Below are positions 27,366 to 35,963 of a stretch of DNA of 64,000 nucleotides, one piece after another. The stretch's first letter is position 1, and each line of letters opens with the position of its first letter. The translations under genes and the position numbers were made by a program. The DNA comes from Maricaulis sp036231565 (lineage in GTDB: Bacteria; Pseudomonadota; Alphaproteobacteria; Caulobacterales; Maricaulaceae), in contig JAZAHA010000002.1 of assembly GCA_036231565.1 (NCBI GenBank), positions 66,206 through 130,205 on the forward strand. The letters run 5' to 3'. The notes under the pieces were generated by a model. It had not been told where the DNA came from, did no database searches, and saw only the letters and a program-made list of their open reading frames with translations.

Positions 27366-28541
27366 TCAGTCCTCCATAACCTCTTCGATCCAGTCGCCCG
27401 GCCCGTCGCCGGTGCGCAGATCCATCACGGTCGGCCACAGCCACCAGGCGGGCCGGTTGTCCGAATTCCACAGCGCCACAAAGGCGAAACCGGTCTCCGG
27501 TTCGAGCACGATCTGGGCGCCATAGCCGGACAGATAGCCCGAATGCAGCACCAGCGTGCGGTCGCCCCATTCATAGATGCGCCAGCCGAGCCCGTAGGCC
27601 GTGCTGTCGACCCGATCGCGCAGCCGGCCCAGACGGCGCGTCTCGCGCAGCGTGTCGGTCAGCGGGCTGTGGATGCGCACCCGCACGGTCTCGTCCAGCC
27701 CCGGCAATGTTCCCAGCTGCACCTGCGCCCAGGCGATCAGATCGTTCAGCGACAGGTTCAGGCCGGACGCCGACGGGATGGAATCATAAGGGGTGCTCGG
27801 ATTGCCCGGGGTATTCACCGTGCGCCGCCAGCCGCTGTGCGGCCGCGCCCAGGAGGGTGACGCTTCGAGCGCCGCCGTTCCGACCGAAGCGGCCGGCAAC
27901 CCCAGAGGCTCGATCACATAGTCGCGCAGGGCCGTGTTGAAATCGGTCCCGGTGGCATCCTCCACAACGCTTTCCAGCGCCGAGAAGGCGACATTCTGAT
28001 AGGTGTAGCAATCGCCGACCGGGCACAGGAGATCGACCCCGGCAAGGCGCATGCGAATGCGGTCCGGCGCCTGTCCGGCTTCAAGGTCCAGATCATAGGC
28101 ATTGGGCGGCAGGCCGGTGCGGTGGCTGGCGATTTCCTCCAGCGTCGGCTGGCGATCGCCGCGCAGCTGCAACACATCGACCGGCACCGGCGCGCTCATA
28201 TCGACCAGGCCCTGCGCCTCGAGCACGCCCAGCAAGGTGCCGGTGAAGGTCTTGGACACCGAGGCGGCGCGGAACATCGTCTCCGCAGTCACGGTCTCGC
28301 CGGAGCCGGCAGCCGTTTCGCCATGGGTATAGATGAAGACCGGTTCGCCGTGCTCGATCACGGCCGCCACAAGGCCGACCACACGCTGGTCTCCCGCGGC
28401 CTCGTCCAGCCTTTCGCGCAGGGCGCCGAGATAGGGATAGTCTTCCCGCTCGGTCGGGCTGGCGCTGTCATGGCCGGCAGCAGCCGCCGGCACCGTCGAG
28501 ACGAGCACAAGGCCCAGGGCAGTCAGTACGCTTCGCATCAA
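27366..28541 (-). CDS. secreted serine hydrolase, beta-lactamase/PBP class C fold
   Basis: A 391-aa protein with a clear signal peptide (cleavage expected after VPAAAA near residue 22). The class C beta-lactamase/DD-peptidase motifs are present: SxxK as SVSK in FRAASVSKTFTGTL, the YxN tyrosine motif in CYTYQNVAFSALE, and HSGY in the third position. It belongs to the broad family of esterases, D-aminopeptidases and lactamase-like hydrolases, and activity on beta-lactams is not implied. It is placed between aguA and aguB with 3-4 bp gaps, yet acts in the periplasm, so its link to agmatine metabolism is unclear. Confidence 0.88.
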   Translation of the reverse strand: MMRSVLTALGLVLVSTVPAAAAGHDSASPTEREDYPYLGALRERLDEAAGDQRVVGLVAAVIEHGEPVFIYTHGETAAGSGETVTAETMFRAASVSKTFTGTLLGVLEAQGLVDMSAPVPVDVLQLRGDRQPTLEEIASHRTGLPPNAYDLDLEAGQAPDRIRMRLAGVDLLCPVGDCYTYQNVAFSALESVVEDATGTDFNTALRDYVIEPLGLPAASVGTAALEASPSWARPHSGWRRTVNTPGNPSTPYDSIPSASGLNLSLNDLIAWAQVQLGTLPGLDETVRVRIHSPLTDTLRETRRLGRLRDRVDSTAYGLGWRIYEWGDRTLVLHSGYLSGYGAQIVLEPETGFAFVALWNSDNRPAWWLWPTVMDLRTGDGPGDWIEEVMED

Positions 28542-28544
28542 TCC

Positions 28545-29579
28545 TCACACTCCGGGCTGATGGCATGTGACACAATGGAAAGCCCCTCCGCCCGAAAGTA
28601 TGGCACGCGCTGACGATCCGACAACGGTGTGATGCGGAAACAGCGGGCGCAGTGCTGCAATGGCCGCGGCGGCACTGGCTGTACCATAGGTCGGCATGAC
28701 CACATTGCGCGGTCCGATCACCCAGTTCATGTGGCTGGCGGGCACGGTCTCGCCATCGCCCAGATCCACCCGCCCCGGCGAGGGGATGGTGTAGACTTTC
28801 AGCCGCCGGCCCTTGGCATCGGTCATGCGCGAGAGCTGCTGCGCGATCGCGGACAGCACACCCGTCTGCGGATCGTCCTCGCCCCAGGGCGACTGGCACA
28901 CCACCACGCCGGGCCGGGCGAAACGGACGATATTGTCGATATGGCCGTCGGTGTGGTCGGCGACGAGGCCCTCGTCGATCCACAACACTTTCTTCACGCC
29001 GAGCGCGTGCTTGAGGACGTCCTCGACCTCGGCTTCGGACCGGCCGGGATTGCGATTGGCGTTCAGCAGGCACTGCCGCGTGGTGATCAGCGTCCCCTCG
29101 CCGTCGAACTCCAGCGCGCCGCCTTCGGCGGTCAGGTCGACCCGCCGCTCCGCCGCCCCGGCGAGCCGGGCGATGGCACCGCCGACCGTCGTGTCGCCCG
29201 GCAGCTCGTACTTGCCGCCCCAGCCGTTGAAGCGGAAGCGCACGGCGATGTCCTGGCCGTGGTCGCGCAGAAAGACGGGACCGGTGTCGCGGGCCCAGAC
29301 ATCGCCGAAGGGTTCGCGCACCACCGTGGCCCGGCGGCCCATCGCCTGGCGCGCGGACGCCTCGGCCCGGGCCGTCGCCGCCAGCACGACAAGCTCCAGC
29401 CGTTCGCCCCGGGCCGACGGTTCGGCGAGCGCAGCCAGGAAGGTGCCGAACTCGGCCTGGGCCGGTTCGAGATCCGCCTCCCAGAGGTCGGCGGCCGAGG
29501 GCCAGCAGGTGAAGATACGCCGGACAGGCGCGGTCTCGTGCGGCAGCTGGATCGGATCGGGAAAGGCGTGGGTCGTCAT
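28545..29579 (-). CDS. aguA: agmatine deiminase
   Basis: A 344-aa guanidino-group-modifying enzyme of the peptidyl-arginine-deiminase-like family that converts agmatine to N-carbamoylputrescine. Recognisable blocks are VWARDTGPVF, FNGWGGKYELPGD, EGGALEFDGEGTLI, the catalytic histidine in ADHTDGHIDN, and the C-terminal nucleophile Cys336 in SGGGAFHCVTCHQP. The ATG at 29579 has GAGG eight bases upstream; the longer frame runs back into the terminator of the next gene and is not used. It is the first gene of an aguA-hydrolase-aguB operon. Confidence 0.94.
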   Translation of the reverse strand: MTTHAFPDPIQLPHETAPVRRIFTCWPSAADLWEADLEPAQAEFGTFLAALAEPSARGERLELVVLAATARAEASARQAMGRRATVVREPFGDVWARDTGPVFLRDHGQDIAVRFRFNGWGGKYELPGDTTVGGAIARLAGAAERRVDLTAEGGALEFDGEGTLITTRQCLLNANRNPGRSEAEVEDVLKHALGVKKVLWIDEGLVADHTDGHIDNIVRFARPGVVVCQSPWGEDDPQTGVLSAIAQQLSRMTDAKGRRLKVYTIPSPGRVDLGDGETVPASHMNWVIGPRNVVMPTYGTASAAAAIAALRPLFPHHTVVGSSARAILSGGGAFHCVTCHQPGV

Positions 29580-29617
29580 GCCCGCGCCTCTATCACGCCG
29601 CGCGGACCGACGCGAGA

Positions 29618-29653
29618 CACAAAAGAAGAAGGGCGGCCCTTGGGGCCGCCCTT
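29618..29653 (-). terminator. rho-independent terminator of the TonB receptor gene
   Basis: Reading the minus strand, AAGGGCGGCC (29653-29644) pairs with GGCCGCCCTT (29638-29629) and is followed by TTCTTCTTTT. It lies 31 bp beyond the receptor stop and just before the aguA ribosome-binding site. Confidence 0.85.
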
Positions 29654-29683
29654 CCACAGGGTCCGGATATCCGGAGGTCTGGC

Positions 29684-32600
29684 TTAGAATTCGTAGCGCA
29701 GGCCGACGCGGATCGAGTAGACCGAGCGGCCGAGGTTCTGGTTCACGGAACCGTCGGCATAGCTGTTCAGGTAGTTGTAGCGGTACACGCAGTCACCGGC
29801 CGACAGGCAGGTGGTACGCGGATCGTCACCACGCAGGGCGGTGGCACCGTCCACACCGTTCATCGCGACGTCGGCGGCGGAGACAACGTCAGCCGTCACC
29901 ACACCGGCCTGGCCGTAGGAGACGGAGTTGTACTCGGTGCCCCATTCGTCGTTCAGCAGGTTGGCGACGTTGAAGATGTCGACCACCAGGTTCAGACGGT
30001 TCTCACCGACGAACTGTTCCATCGACTGATTGAAGAACGGCAGTTCCTGCTGGATGCGCAGGTCCCACTGCTGGCTCCAGGGCGAGGTCTCGGAGTTCTC
30101 CTCGAAGATCTGGCCGCGGGTGATGCCCCGGCTGTCGATGATCTGGTTGAAACCATCGAGATCGAAGGAGGACGCGTAGACGACGCGGCTGTCGGAGGTT
30201 TCCGGGATGTACAGCAGGTCACTGTCATACGGGCTCTCGAACTGGCCGGCGCGGCCGAACAGGGCGTTCGAGGAGCTGACGTTGAAGGTGTAGCTGAACG
30301 GGGTGCCCGAGGTGAACTCGCCGACCAGGTCGAGGCGGGTCGTCAGGTCGCCGAAGAAGTCGTGCTCGTACCAGAAGGCCGTCACGAAGCGGTCTTCGAC
30401 CTGGTAGGAACCGATCGACGGGCGGACATTGTTCCGGTCGAACGTGGTCTGCGTCCGCCAGGACGAGATGCCGCGCGAGGACGTGTCCTGCAGGGCCGAC
30501 TGAACGTCCTGGTAGGCGTAGCTGACGTTGAAGCCGAGGCCGTTCTCGAATTCCTTCGACAGGGCCAGGGAGAACACGTGGCTTTCGCCGCCGTCGACAT
30601 TCGTCAGCATGGTCAGGTTGGCTTCACCCAGGTCCTGCAGGTCCGGATAGATCGTGCGGCCATCCGGCGCCGTGCCGAGGGCGTAGCCGAGCTCGAGCTG
30701 AGCCAGGTTCTGCCAGGCGAAGGCGTTTTCGGACTTCGAGTACAGGTACTGAGCCGTGAACAGGTAGTCATTGCCCAGGTTCAGACCGCCCAGATTGATG
30801 TCGAACTCCTGGTCGACACGCAGCGAGGCGCGCCAGTCGGCCGGGATCTCGAAGCTCGGGTCGATGATGTCGATGACGGACGGCGCGTTGTTGCCGACAT
30901 AGTCGATCAGCGACTGCGGGACGTCGAGGGTCGTCTGGGTACCGAAGGTGGAGGCGTAGACCACCGGCGCCTGGAAGGCGTTGGAGATCCAGACCTGCGG
31001 CGAACCGCCGGAGAACAGGCCGAAGCCACCGGTCACCGTCGTGCGGTCGAAGGCATCCCAGCGGAAGCCCACGCGCGGCATGATGATGTCCTTGCCGTCG
31101 AGGTTCGCCGTGGTGTCGCGACCGTACAGGGCAGCGATCGTCGGATCGTTGTACGGCTCGTCATCCTGCATGAAGGTTTCGTAGCGGATGCCGAAGTTCA
31201 GCGAGAAGTCGTCACGCAGCTGCCAGGTGTCCTCGGCGAAGGCCGTGAAGCGGTCATAGCCCCAGCCGGCCGCACCGTCTTCGACATTGTTGGTGCTGAC
31301 GTTGCGGTAGACCACCGACGCCGTCTGGTTCAGCAGGTCCTGCGGGCTGTAGAAGGTGAACTCGCCGTTCGAGGCGTAGACGAACAGGTTGTACAGGTCG
31401 AACTGCTCGTATTCACCGCCGAAGGTGAAGATGTGGTCGTTCCAGGCATAGTCGGCCTGGCCGAACACGATCAGACGGCTGTCGTCATACTCGTTGGCGT
31501 GACGGTAGATGTCGCAACCGGCGACGAGGTCCGGGATCTGGCCGCCCGCGGAGACGAGGCCGTCCAGCGGCGTGCCGGCGAGATCGGCCGGGGTCCAGTC
31601 GTCGAAGGAGAGCTGCGGCTGGTCGTTGCCGGCATTACAGTTCTGGCCGCGAACGAATTCCGTGTTCGAGATACGGAAGGTCGTGGAGAGGTTTTCGCTC
31701 CAGTCCGAGAACAGCTGGAAGGTCATCGCTTCGACTTCCAGCGGCACGTCGTAATAGGCCGTGTCGTAGCTGGACGACCCGGTCGAGACGTCGGATTCCT
31801 CGGTCGACTGGTAGGTGAAGGACGCGCGGTGATCGGCGTTGATGTTCCAGTCGAGCTTGGCCAGCAGGCGCTCGGAGGTCGACGGCGTGGCGTTCGAGAT
31901 CGGGCGGGTGCCGATGTCGTAGCCGTAGGTGTTCTGGACCATGTCGTGCAGCGTGGTCCAGAAGGCCGGGTCGATACCGTTATTGGCGTCGGTCGTGCCG
32001 TAGAAGTCGGAGTTGGCCGACTCGTATTCGTCGTAGGAGACCAGGAAGAACAGCTTGTCTTCGATGATCGGGCCGGAGACGGAGATGCCGTACTCTTCTT
32101 CGGTGAACGGCGTCTGGTTGACCAGCTGACCGTCGGTCACGTTGCCGCGGAAGTCTTCGTCGGCGCGATAGTAGAAAGCCGCACCGTCGAACTCGTTGGT
32201 GCCCGAGCGGGTGACGACGTTGATCAGGCCGCCCTGGAAGTTACCCGAGGTGACCGTGTAGTCGGCGGCCACGACCGAGGCGGACTCGACGATGTCGATA
32301 TTGATTGGCGAACGGCTGGTCGCATAGGAGTTCGAACCCAGGCCGAAATTGTCCTGCTGCAGCGAACCGTCGATGGAGACGGCGTTGAAGCGCGGGGACT
32401 GGCCGGCGATCGACATGAAGCTTTCGCCCGACTGGGAGACCAGCGGGTCGAGGCGCAGCGTGTCGATCAGGTCGCGGTTCAGCGACGGCGCATTGGACAC
32501 GTCGCGCGCGGAGTAGGTCGAACCCACGCCGTTGTTCAGGTCCAGCGTGTTGATGGCCTGGCCGGTGACGGTGATGACGTCTTCGGTGCCGGAGCTGAGG

Positions 32601-32935
32601 CGGATGGTCAGCGGAGCCTGCGAGCCCGGCTGGATCATCAGGTCTTCAATGACGTCGCCTTCGAAGCCCGGGGCCGAGACGTAGATGCGGTACGGACCGC
32701 CGACGCGCAGGCCGCTTTCGAAGAAGGAGCCCGTCGACGTGGTCGTCGCGGAACCTGCGGTACCGGAGGGCAGGTGCATGATGGTGACGGACGCGCCGGA
32801 CACCGGAGCACCGTTTTCGTCAACGACGGTGCCGCGCAGCTGCGCAGAGGTCACCTGGGCGTGGACGGCAGCCGGAGCGGCGGCCAGCAGGGCGAGCGTC
32901 GCCGCGCTGTAGGAAAGCTTTTTCATAAAAGACAT
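29684..32935 (-). CDS. TonB-dependent receptor, Oar-like, with carboxypeptidase-regulatory N-domain
   Basis: A 1083-aa outer-membrane receptor. A signal peptide ends near AVHAQ (about residue 27), followed by a carboxypeptidase regulatory-like beta-sandwich (QLRGTVVDENGAPVSGASVT, about 30-115), a plug domain (DVITVTGQAINTLDL to NVVTRSGTNEFDGAAF, about 120-260) and a large 22-strand-type barrel ending in SIRVGLRYEF with the terminal phenylalanine needed for barrel insertion. This order is that of the Oar group, often linked to uptake of peptides or large substrates; the ligand is unknown. ATG at 32935 (MSFMKKLSYS) gives a clean signal peptide; the much longer upstream frame does not. It has its own terminator and no cognate transporter nearby. 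Confidence 0.92.
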   Translation of the reverse strand: MSFMKKLSYSAATLALLAAAPAAVHAQVTSAQLRGTVVDENGAPVSGASVTIMHLPSGTAGSATTTSTGSFFESGLRVGGPYRIYVSAPGFEGDVIEDLMIQPGSQAPLTIRLSSGTEDVITVTGQAINTLDLNNGVGSTYSARDVSNAPSLNRDLIDTLRLDPLVSQSGESFMSIAGQSPRFNAVSIDGSLQQDNFGLGSNSYATSRSPINIDIVESASVVAADYTVTSGNFQGGLINVVTRSGTNEFDGAAFYYRADEDFRGNVTDGQLVNQTPFTEEEYGISVSGPIIEDKLFFLVSYDEYESANSDFYGTTDANNGIDPAFWTTLHDMVQNTYGYDIGTRPISNATPSTSERLLAKLDWNINADHRASFTYQSTEESDVSTGSSSYDTAYYDVPLEVEAMTFQLFSDWSENLSTTFRISNTEFVRGQNCNAGNDQPQLSFDDWTPADLAGTPLDGLVSAGGQIPDLVAGCDIYRHANEYDDSRLIVFGQADYAWNDHIFTFGGEYEQFDLYNLFVYASNGEFTFYSPQDLLNQTASVVYRNVSTNNVEDGAAGWGYDRFTAFAEDTWQLRDDFSLNFGIRYETFMQDDEPYNDPTIAALYGRDTTANLDGKDIIMPRVGFRWDAFDRTTVTGGFGLFSGGSPQVWISNAFQAPVVYASTFGTQTTLDVPQSLIDYVGNNAPSVIDIIDPSFEIPADWRASLRVDQEFDINLGGLNLGNDYLFTAQYLYSKSENAFAWQNLAQLELGYALGTAPDGRTIYPDLQDLGEANLTMLTNVDGGESHVFSLALSKEFENGLGFNVSYAYQDVQSALQDTSSRGISSWRTQTTFDRNNVRPSIGSYQVEDRFVTAFWYEHDFFGDLTTRLDLVGEFTSGTPFSYTFNVSSSNALFGRAGQFESPYDSDLLYIPETSDSRVVYASSFDLDGFNQIIDSRGITRGQIFEENSETSPWSQQWDLRIQQELPFFNQSMEQFVGENRLNLVVDIFNVANLLNDEWGTEYNSVSYGQAGVVTADVVSAADVAMNGVDGATALRGDDPRTTCLSAGDCVYRYNYLNSYADGSVNQNLGRSVYSIRVGLRYEF

Positions 32936-33263
32936 GGAGCATGTCCCCCAATAGATGATCAGATGGGGGCACGGCCCCCGGTACGAAGCACGCGCCTCGT
33001 ACGCCGGCCGTGAAAACTTTCCAAGACGTATATGAGAAGCTTTTGTGACACTCCGGCCCATTAACCCTGGCTGTCGACCGTACGCCGCAGCGCAACAATC
33101 GCAAAATATGTGTGTGCAGCCGCACAAAACCTCAAAATCCGGGATGTGAGCGGGTTTGATACCCGGAATTTTCTCCACTTGGGGCCTTTACCGACCCGTG
33201 CGAAAAGCGCATAGGCTGCGGCCAAAATGTTACACTTTTCAGCAGCGGAAGCGGGACGTCCGA
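32936..33263. promoter_or_regulatory. divergent promoter region of TonB receptor and GT39 genes
   Basis: This 328-bp gap holds no gene. It contains an inverted repeat, AAAATCCGGG (33134-33143) with CCCGGAATTTT (33162-33172), whose six-base TCCGGG/CCCGGA core is exact, and a G-rich stretch just upstream of the receptor start. The repeat may be an operator for one of the flanking genes; nothing else stands out. Confidence 0.4.
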
Positions 33264-34838
33264 ATGACTGATTCCACCCTCGCCGAATCTTCGCGGACGA
33301 GTCCCTGGCTACACGCAACGATTGGCCTCATTGCCGGCATTGCGTTGATGCGTATCGTAGCACTTTCGATTTCACCGGTTGCGCTCTACGCGGACGAGAC
33401 CCAGTACTGGATCTGGTCCCGCGAGTTCGACTGGGGGTATTTCTCAAAACCGCCGATGATCGCCTGGCTGATCGCCGCATCGACCAGCCTCCTCGGTGAC
33501 AGCGACTTCGCTGTCCGCCTCCCCGCGCCCCTGCTGCACTCGGTAACGGCGGCTTTCCTTTTTGCCAGCGCACGAAGGCTGGCGGACACCCGGAGCGGTT
33601 TCTGGGCGGCAGCCGTCTATCTCACCCTGCCCTCGATCTGGTTATCCGGCGTCGTCATCTCGACCGATGCACTCTTGCTCTGCGCGTGGTCAGCCGGCCT
33701 CTACGCCCTGCTGCGGCTCCGGGATAGCGGAGACTGGGTTTCCGCGGCAGGTCTGGGCCTCGCCATCGGCCTCGGCTTCCTGTCCAAATACGCAATGATC
33801 TACTTCGTCGTCGGCACGGCCATCGGCATTGTGATCGACGCGCCGCTGCGCCGGGCGCTGCTGAGCCTGAAAGGTGCCATCGCCGCACTCATCGCGCTCG
33901 CCTGCCTGGCCCCCAATCTCGCCTGGAATGCAGCAAACGATTTCGCCACCGTCACGCATACCGCGGCCAATGCAAACTGGGGCGGCGACCTGTTTCACCC
34001 TGCAGAAATGGCCGAATTCCTCGTCGAGCAGACCGCTGTCTTCGGCCCGCTCCTGTTTCCGGTCCTGATCGGCCTGCTGATCGCCGGTGCGCTGAAGTTC
34101 CGTGACATCGCACCCGAACGCCGCCTGCTCGCCGCCTTTATCGTGCCCGCGATTCTCGCCGTCTCGATCCAGGCCTTCATCAGCCGCGCCCATGCCAACT
34201 GGGCGGCCGGTGCCTATGTCGCCGCAACGCTCCTGGTCACCCTGTTCCTGCTGAACGGGCCGGGCTGGCGCCGCTGGGTGCTGATCGGTTCGATTGCCCT
34301 GCACAGTGTTGTCGGTATCGGCTTTGCCATGATGGCCACCAGCCCGGCTCTGGTGGAGATGGCCGGCCTGGACAATGCGACCAAGCGTATCCGTGCCTGG
34401 CCGGAAACCGCGGCGGCCATCGCCGAAGCCGCCGCCGCGGACGACTATGCCTTCATCGTGTTCGATGACCGCAATGTCTTCCACCAGACCCAACGCTATG
34501 CACCCTCGCTGCAGGGGCAGCTGCGGATGTGGCTGCGCTATTCCGGGCCGGTGAACCATGCCGAGGATATCTGGCCGCTGCCGGAGACGATCGACGGCCC
34601 CGTGCTGATCGTCTCCCACCGCCCGCTGGAAGTACCGCGCCTGCGCGAGGACTTCCGGACGTTCGAACCCGTCGGCGAACTGGCCATTCCGCTCGATGGC
34701 GGCCGCACGCGCGACTTCACCCTCTGGCGGGCCGAAGGGCATGTCCGGGTCGAGCGCGATGCTGCATATGAAGACCGCTGGCAGGCGATCGACGCCGAAG
34801 CGGGCGTCGTGCGCGGCTACTCCAACGACGACGGGTAA
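33264..34838 (+). CDS. GT39-family membrane glycosyltransferase (ArnT/PMT-like)
   Basis: A 524-aa polytopic protein with about ten to twelve membrane helices and a C-terminal soluble part of roughly 130 residues. The first periplasmic loop has the acidic motif of GT39/GT83 enzymes (YADETQYWIWSREFDWGYFS), followed by KPPMIAWLIAAS, as in ArnT- and PMT-like transferases that move a sugar from a polyprenyl-phosphate donor to lipid A, lipids or proteins. Donor and acceptor here are unknown. The ATG at 33264 (MTDSTLAES) is preferred because the longer frame lacks a ribosome-binding site and lies in the divergent promoter region. Confidence 0.88.
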   Translation: MTDSTLAESSRTSPWLHATIGLIAGIALMRIVALSISPVALYADETQYWIWSREFDWGYFSKPPMIAWLIAASTSLLGDSDFAVRLPAPLLHSVTAAFLFASARRLADTRSGFWAAAVYLTLPSIWLSGVVISTDALLLCAWSAGLYALLRLRDSGDWVSAAGLGLAIGLGFLSKYAMIYFVVGTAIGIVIDAPLRRALLSLKGAIAALIALACLAPNLAWNAANDFATVTHTAANANWGGDLFHPAEMAEFLVEQTAVFGPLLFPVLIGLLIAGALKFRDIAPERRLLAAFIVPAILAVSIQAFISRAHANWAAGAYVAATLLVTLFLLNGPGWRRWVLIGSIALHSVVGIGFAMMATSPALVEMAGLDNATKRIRAWPETAAAIAEAAAADDYAFIVFDDRNVFHQTQRYAPSLQGQLRMWLRYSGPVNHAEDIWPLPETIDGPVLIVSHRPLEVPRLREDFRTFEPVGELAIPLDGGRTRDFTLWRAEGHVRVERDAAYEDRWQAIDAEAGVVRGYSNDDG

Positions 34839-34847
34839 GGCCCCTGT

Positions 34848-35003
34848 CCTTCCCCTTGATGGGGAAGGGGGACCGCGCCGAAGGCGTGGTGGATGGGGTG
34901 GCGGCGAGGCCCTCGCGACTACGCAATCAGACAGCCGGCACCGGGATTCACCCCTTCCGAGCCAGCGCTACGCGCTGGCCCACCTTCCCCATCGAGGGGA
35001 AGG
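34848..35003. repeat. hairpin-rich intergenic repeat element
   Basis: The ~156-bp element is bounded by two self-complementary 21-bp blocks, CCTTCCCC-TTGAT-GGGGAAGG (34848-34868) and CCTTCCCC-ATCGA-GGGGAAGG (34983-35003), and contains a further hairpin CCAGCG...CGCTGG (34962-34978). The layout is that of a dispersed non-coding element common between alphaproteobacterial genes. It fills the gap between the convergent GT39 and argC genes and could terminate both. Confidence 0.65.
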
Positions 35004-35033
35004 ACGACAAACCTCCGGGACTGTCTGTCCCCG

Positions 35034-35963
35034 CTAGCCGCGCAGCCCCTCGAGCCCCAGCGCCAGGGTGAGATTCTGCATCGCCTGGGTGGCAGCGCCC
35101 TTGAGAAGATTGTCCAGCGCGCTGACGATCACGGCGTGGCGGCCGCTCTCATCCACCGCGAATCCGCCGACCACCGCGCCGGGATTGCCGGCGCCATCGC
35201 GCACTTCCGGTATGCGCTCGACGACCTCGATCAGAGGTTCGTCGGCATAGGCATCACGAAAACATCCGATCAGCGTGTCGCGATCCATCGGCTCGGCCAG
35301 CTGGAGATGCACCGTCGCCACAATGCCGCGGAAGAACTGGGCGACATGCGGGGTGAAGCGGACGCTCTCGCCGAGATGCAGGCTCATCTCGCCCTCATGG
35401 ATATGCCCCATCAGGGCATAGGGCATCAGATTGTCGGCCAGCGCATCCGGATCATTCTTGCGCGATGGCGTGGTACCGGCGCCGGAATAGCCCGACACGC
35501 CGAACACATGCGCCGGACCGGCCAGGCGGCCCCGCAGCGGCGCGATCGCCAGCTGGCCGGCGGTGGCATAGCACCCCGGATTGGCGATGCGGCGGGCATG
35601 GCGGATCGCCTCGCGGCCATGGATTTCCGGCAGGCCGTAAACCCAGGCATTGTCAAACCGGTAGTCGGCCGACAGGTCGACAATCACGGTTCCGGCCGGA
35701 ATGGCCGCGACGAACGGCGCAGAGGCCCCGTTCGGCAGCGCCAGGATCACGGCATCGACGGGCCGCGCGGCGACATCCTCCGGCGACAGGGCTTCAAAGG
35801 CGAGATCGCCGCCGATTTCCGGCGCTATGTCGGCCACGGGCTTGCCGGCAAACTCGCGCGAACTGGCATAGGCCAGAACCATGTCGTCGCGGCTGCCGAT
35901 CAGGCGCAGCAATTCCCGGCCGGTATGCCCGCGTGCGCCGATCAGTCCGATCCGGGCGGTCAT
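35034..35963 (-). CDS. argC: N-acetyl-gamma-glutamyl-phosphate reductase
   Basis: ArgC (309 aa) reduces N-acetylglutamyl-5-phosphate to the semialdehyde with NADPH in arginine synthesis. It starts with the Rossmann motif IGLIGARGHTGREL, and the catalytic Cys131 lies in RIANPGCYATAGQL; VSGYSGAGTTPSRKND matches the type-1 ArgC substrate loop. The start overlaps the stop of the upstream kinase/synthase fusion by 4 bp, and the gene is last in a tightly coupled argF'-argAB-argC operon. Confidence 0.95.
   Translation of the reverse strand: MTARIGLIGARGHTGRELLRLIGSRDDMVLAYASSREFAGKPVADIAPEIGGDLAFEALSPEDVAARPVDAVILALPNGASAPFVAAIPAGTVIVDLSADYRFDNAWVYGLPEIHGREAIRHARRIANPGCYATAGQLAIAPLRGRLAGPAHVFGVSGYSGAGTTPSRKNDPDALADNLMPYALMGHIHEGEMSLHLGESVRFTPHVAQFFRGIVATVHLQLAEPMDRDTLIGCFRDAYADEPLIEVVERIPEVRDGAGNPGAVVGGFAVDESGRHAVIVSALDNLLKGAATQAMQNLTLALGLEGLRG

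Noticed and set aside
30362..33013. 883-aa open frame on the plus strand opposite the TonB receptor
   Set aside because: It is exactly antisense to a gene with signal peptide, plug and barrel motifs. The translation is Arg/Val/Asp-rich with no motifs, as expected for an antisense frame in high-GC coding DNA.
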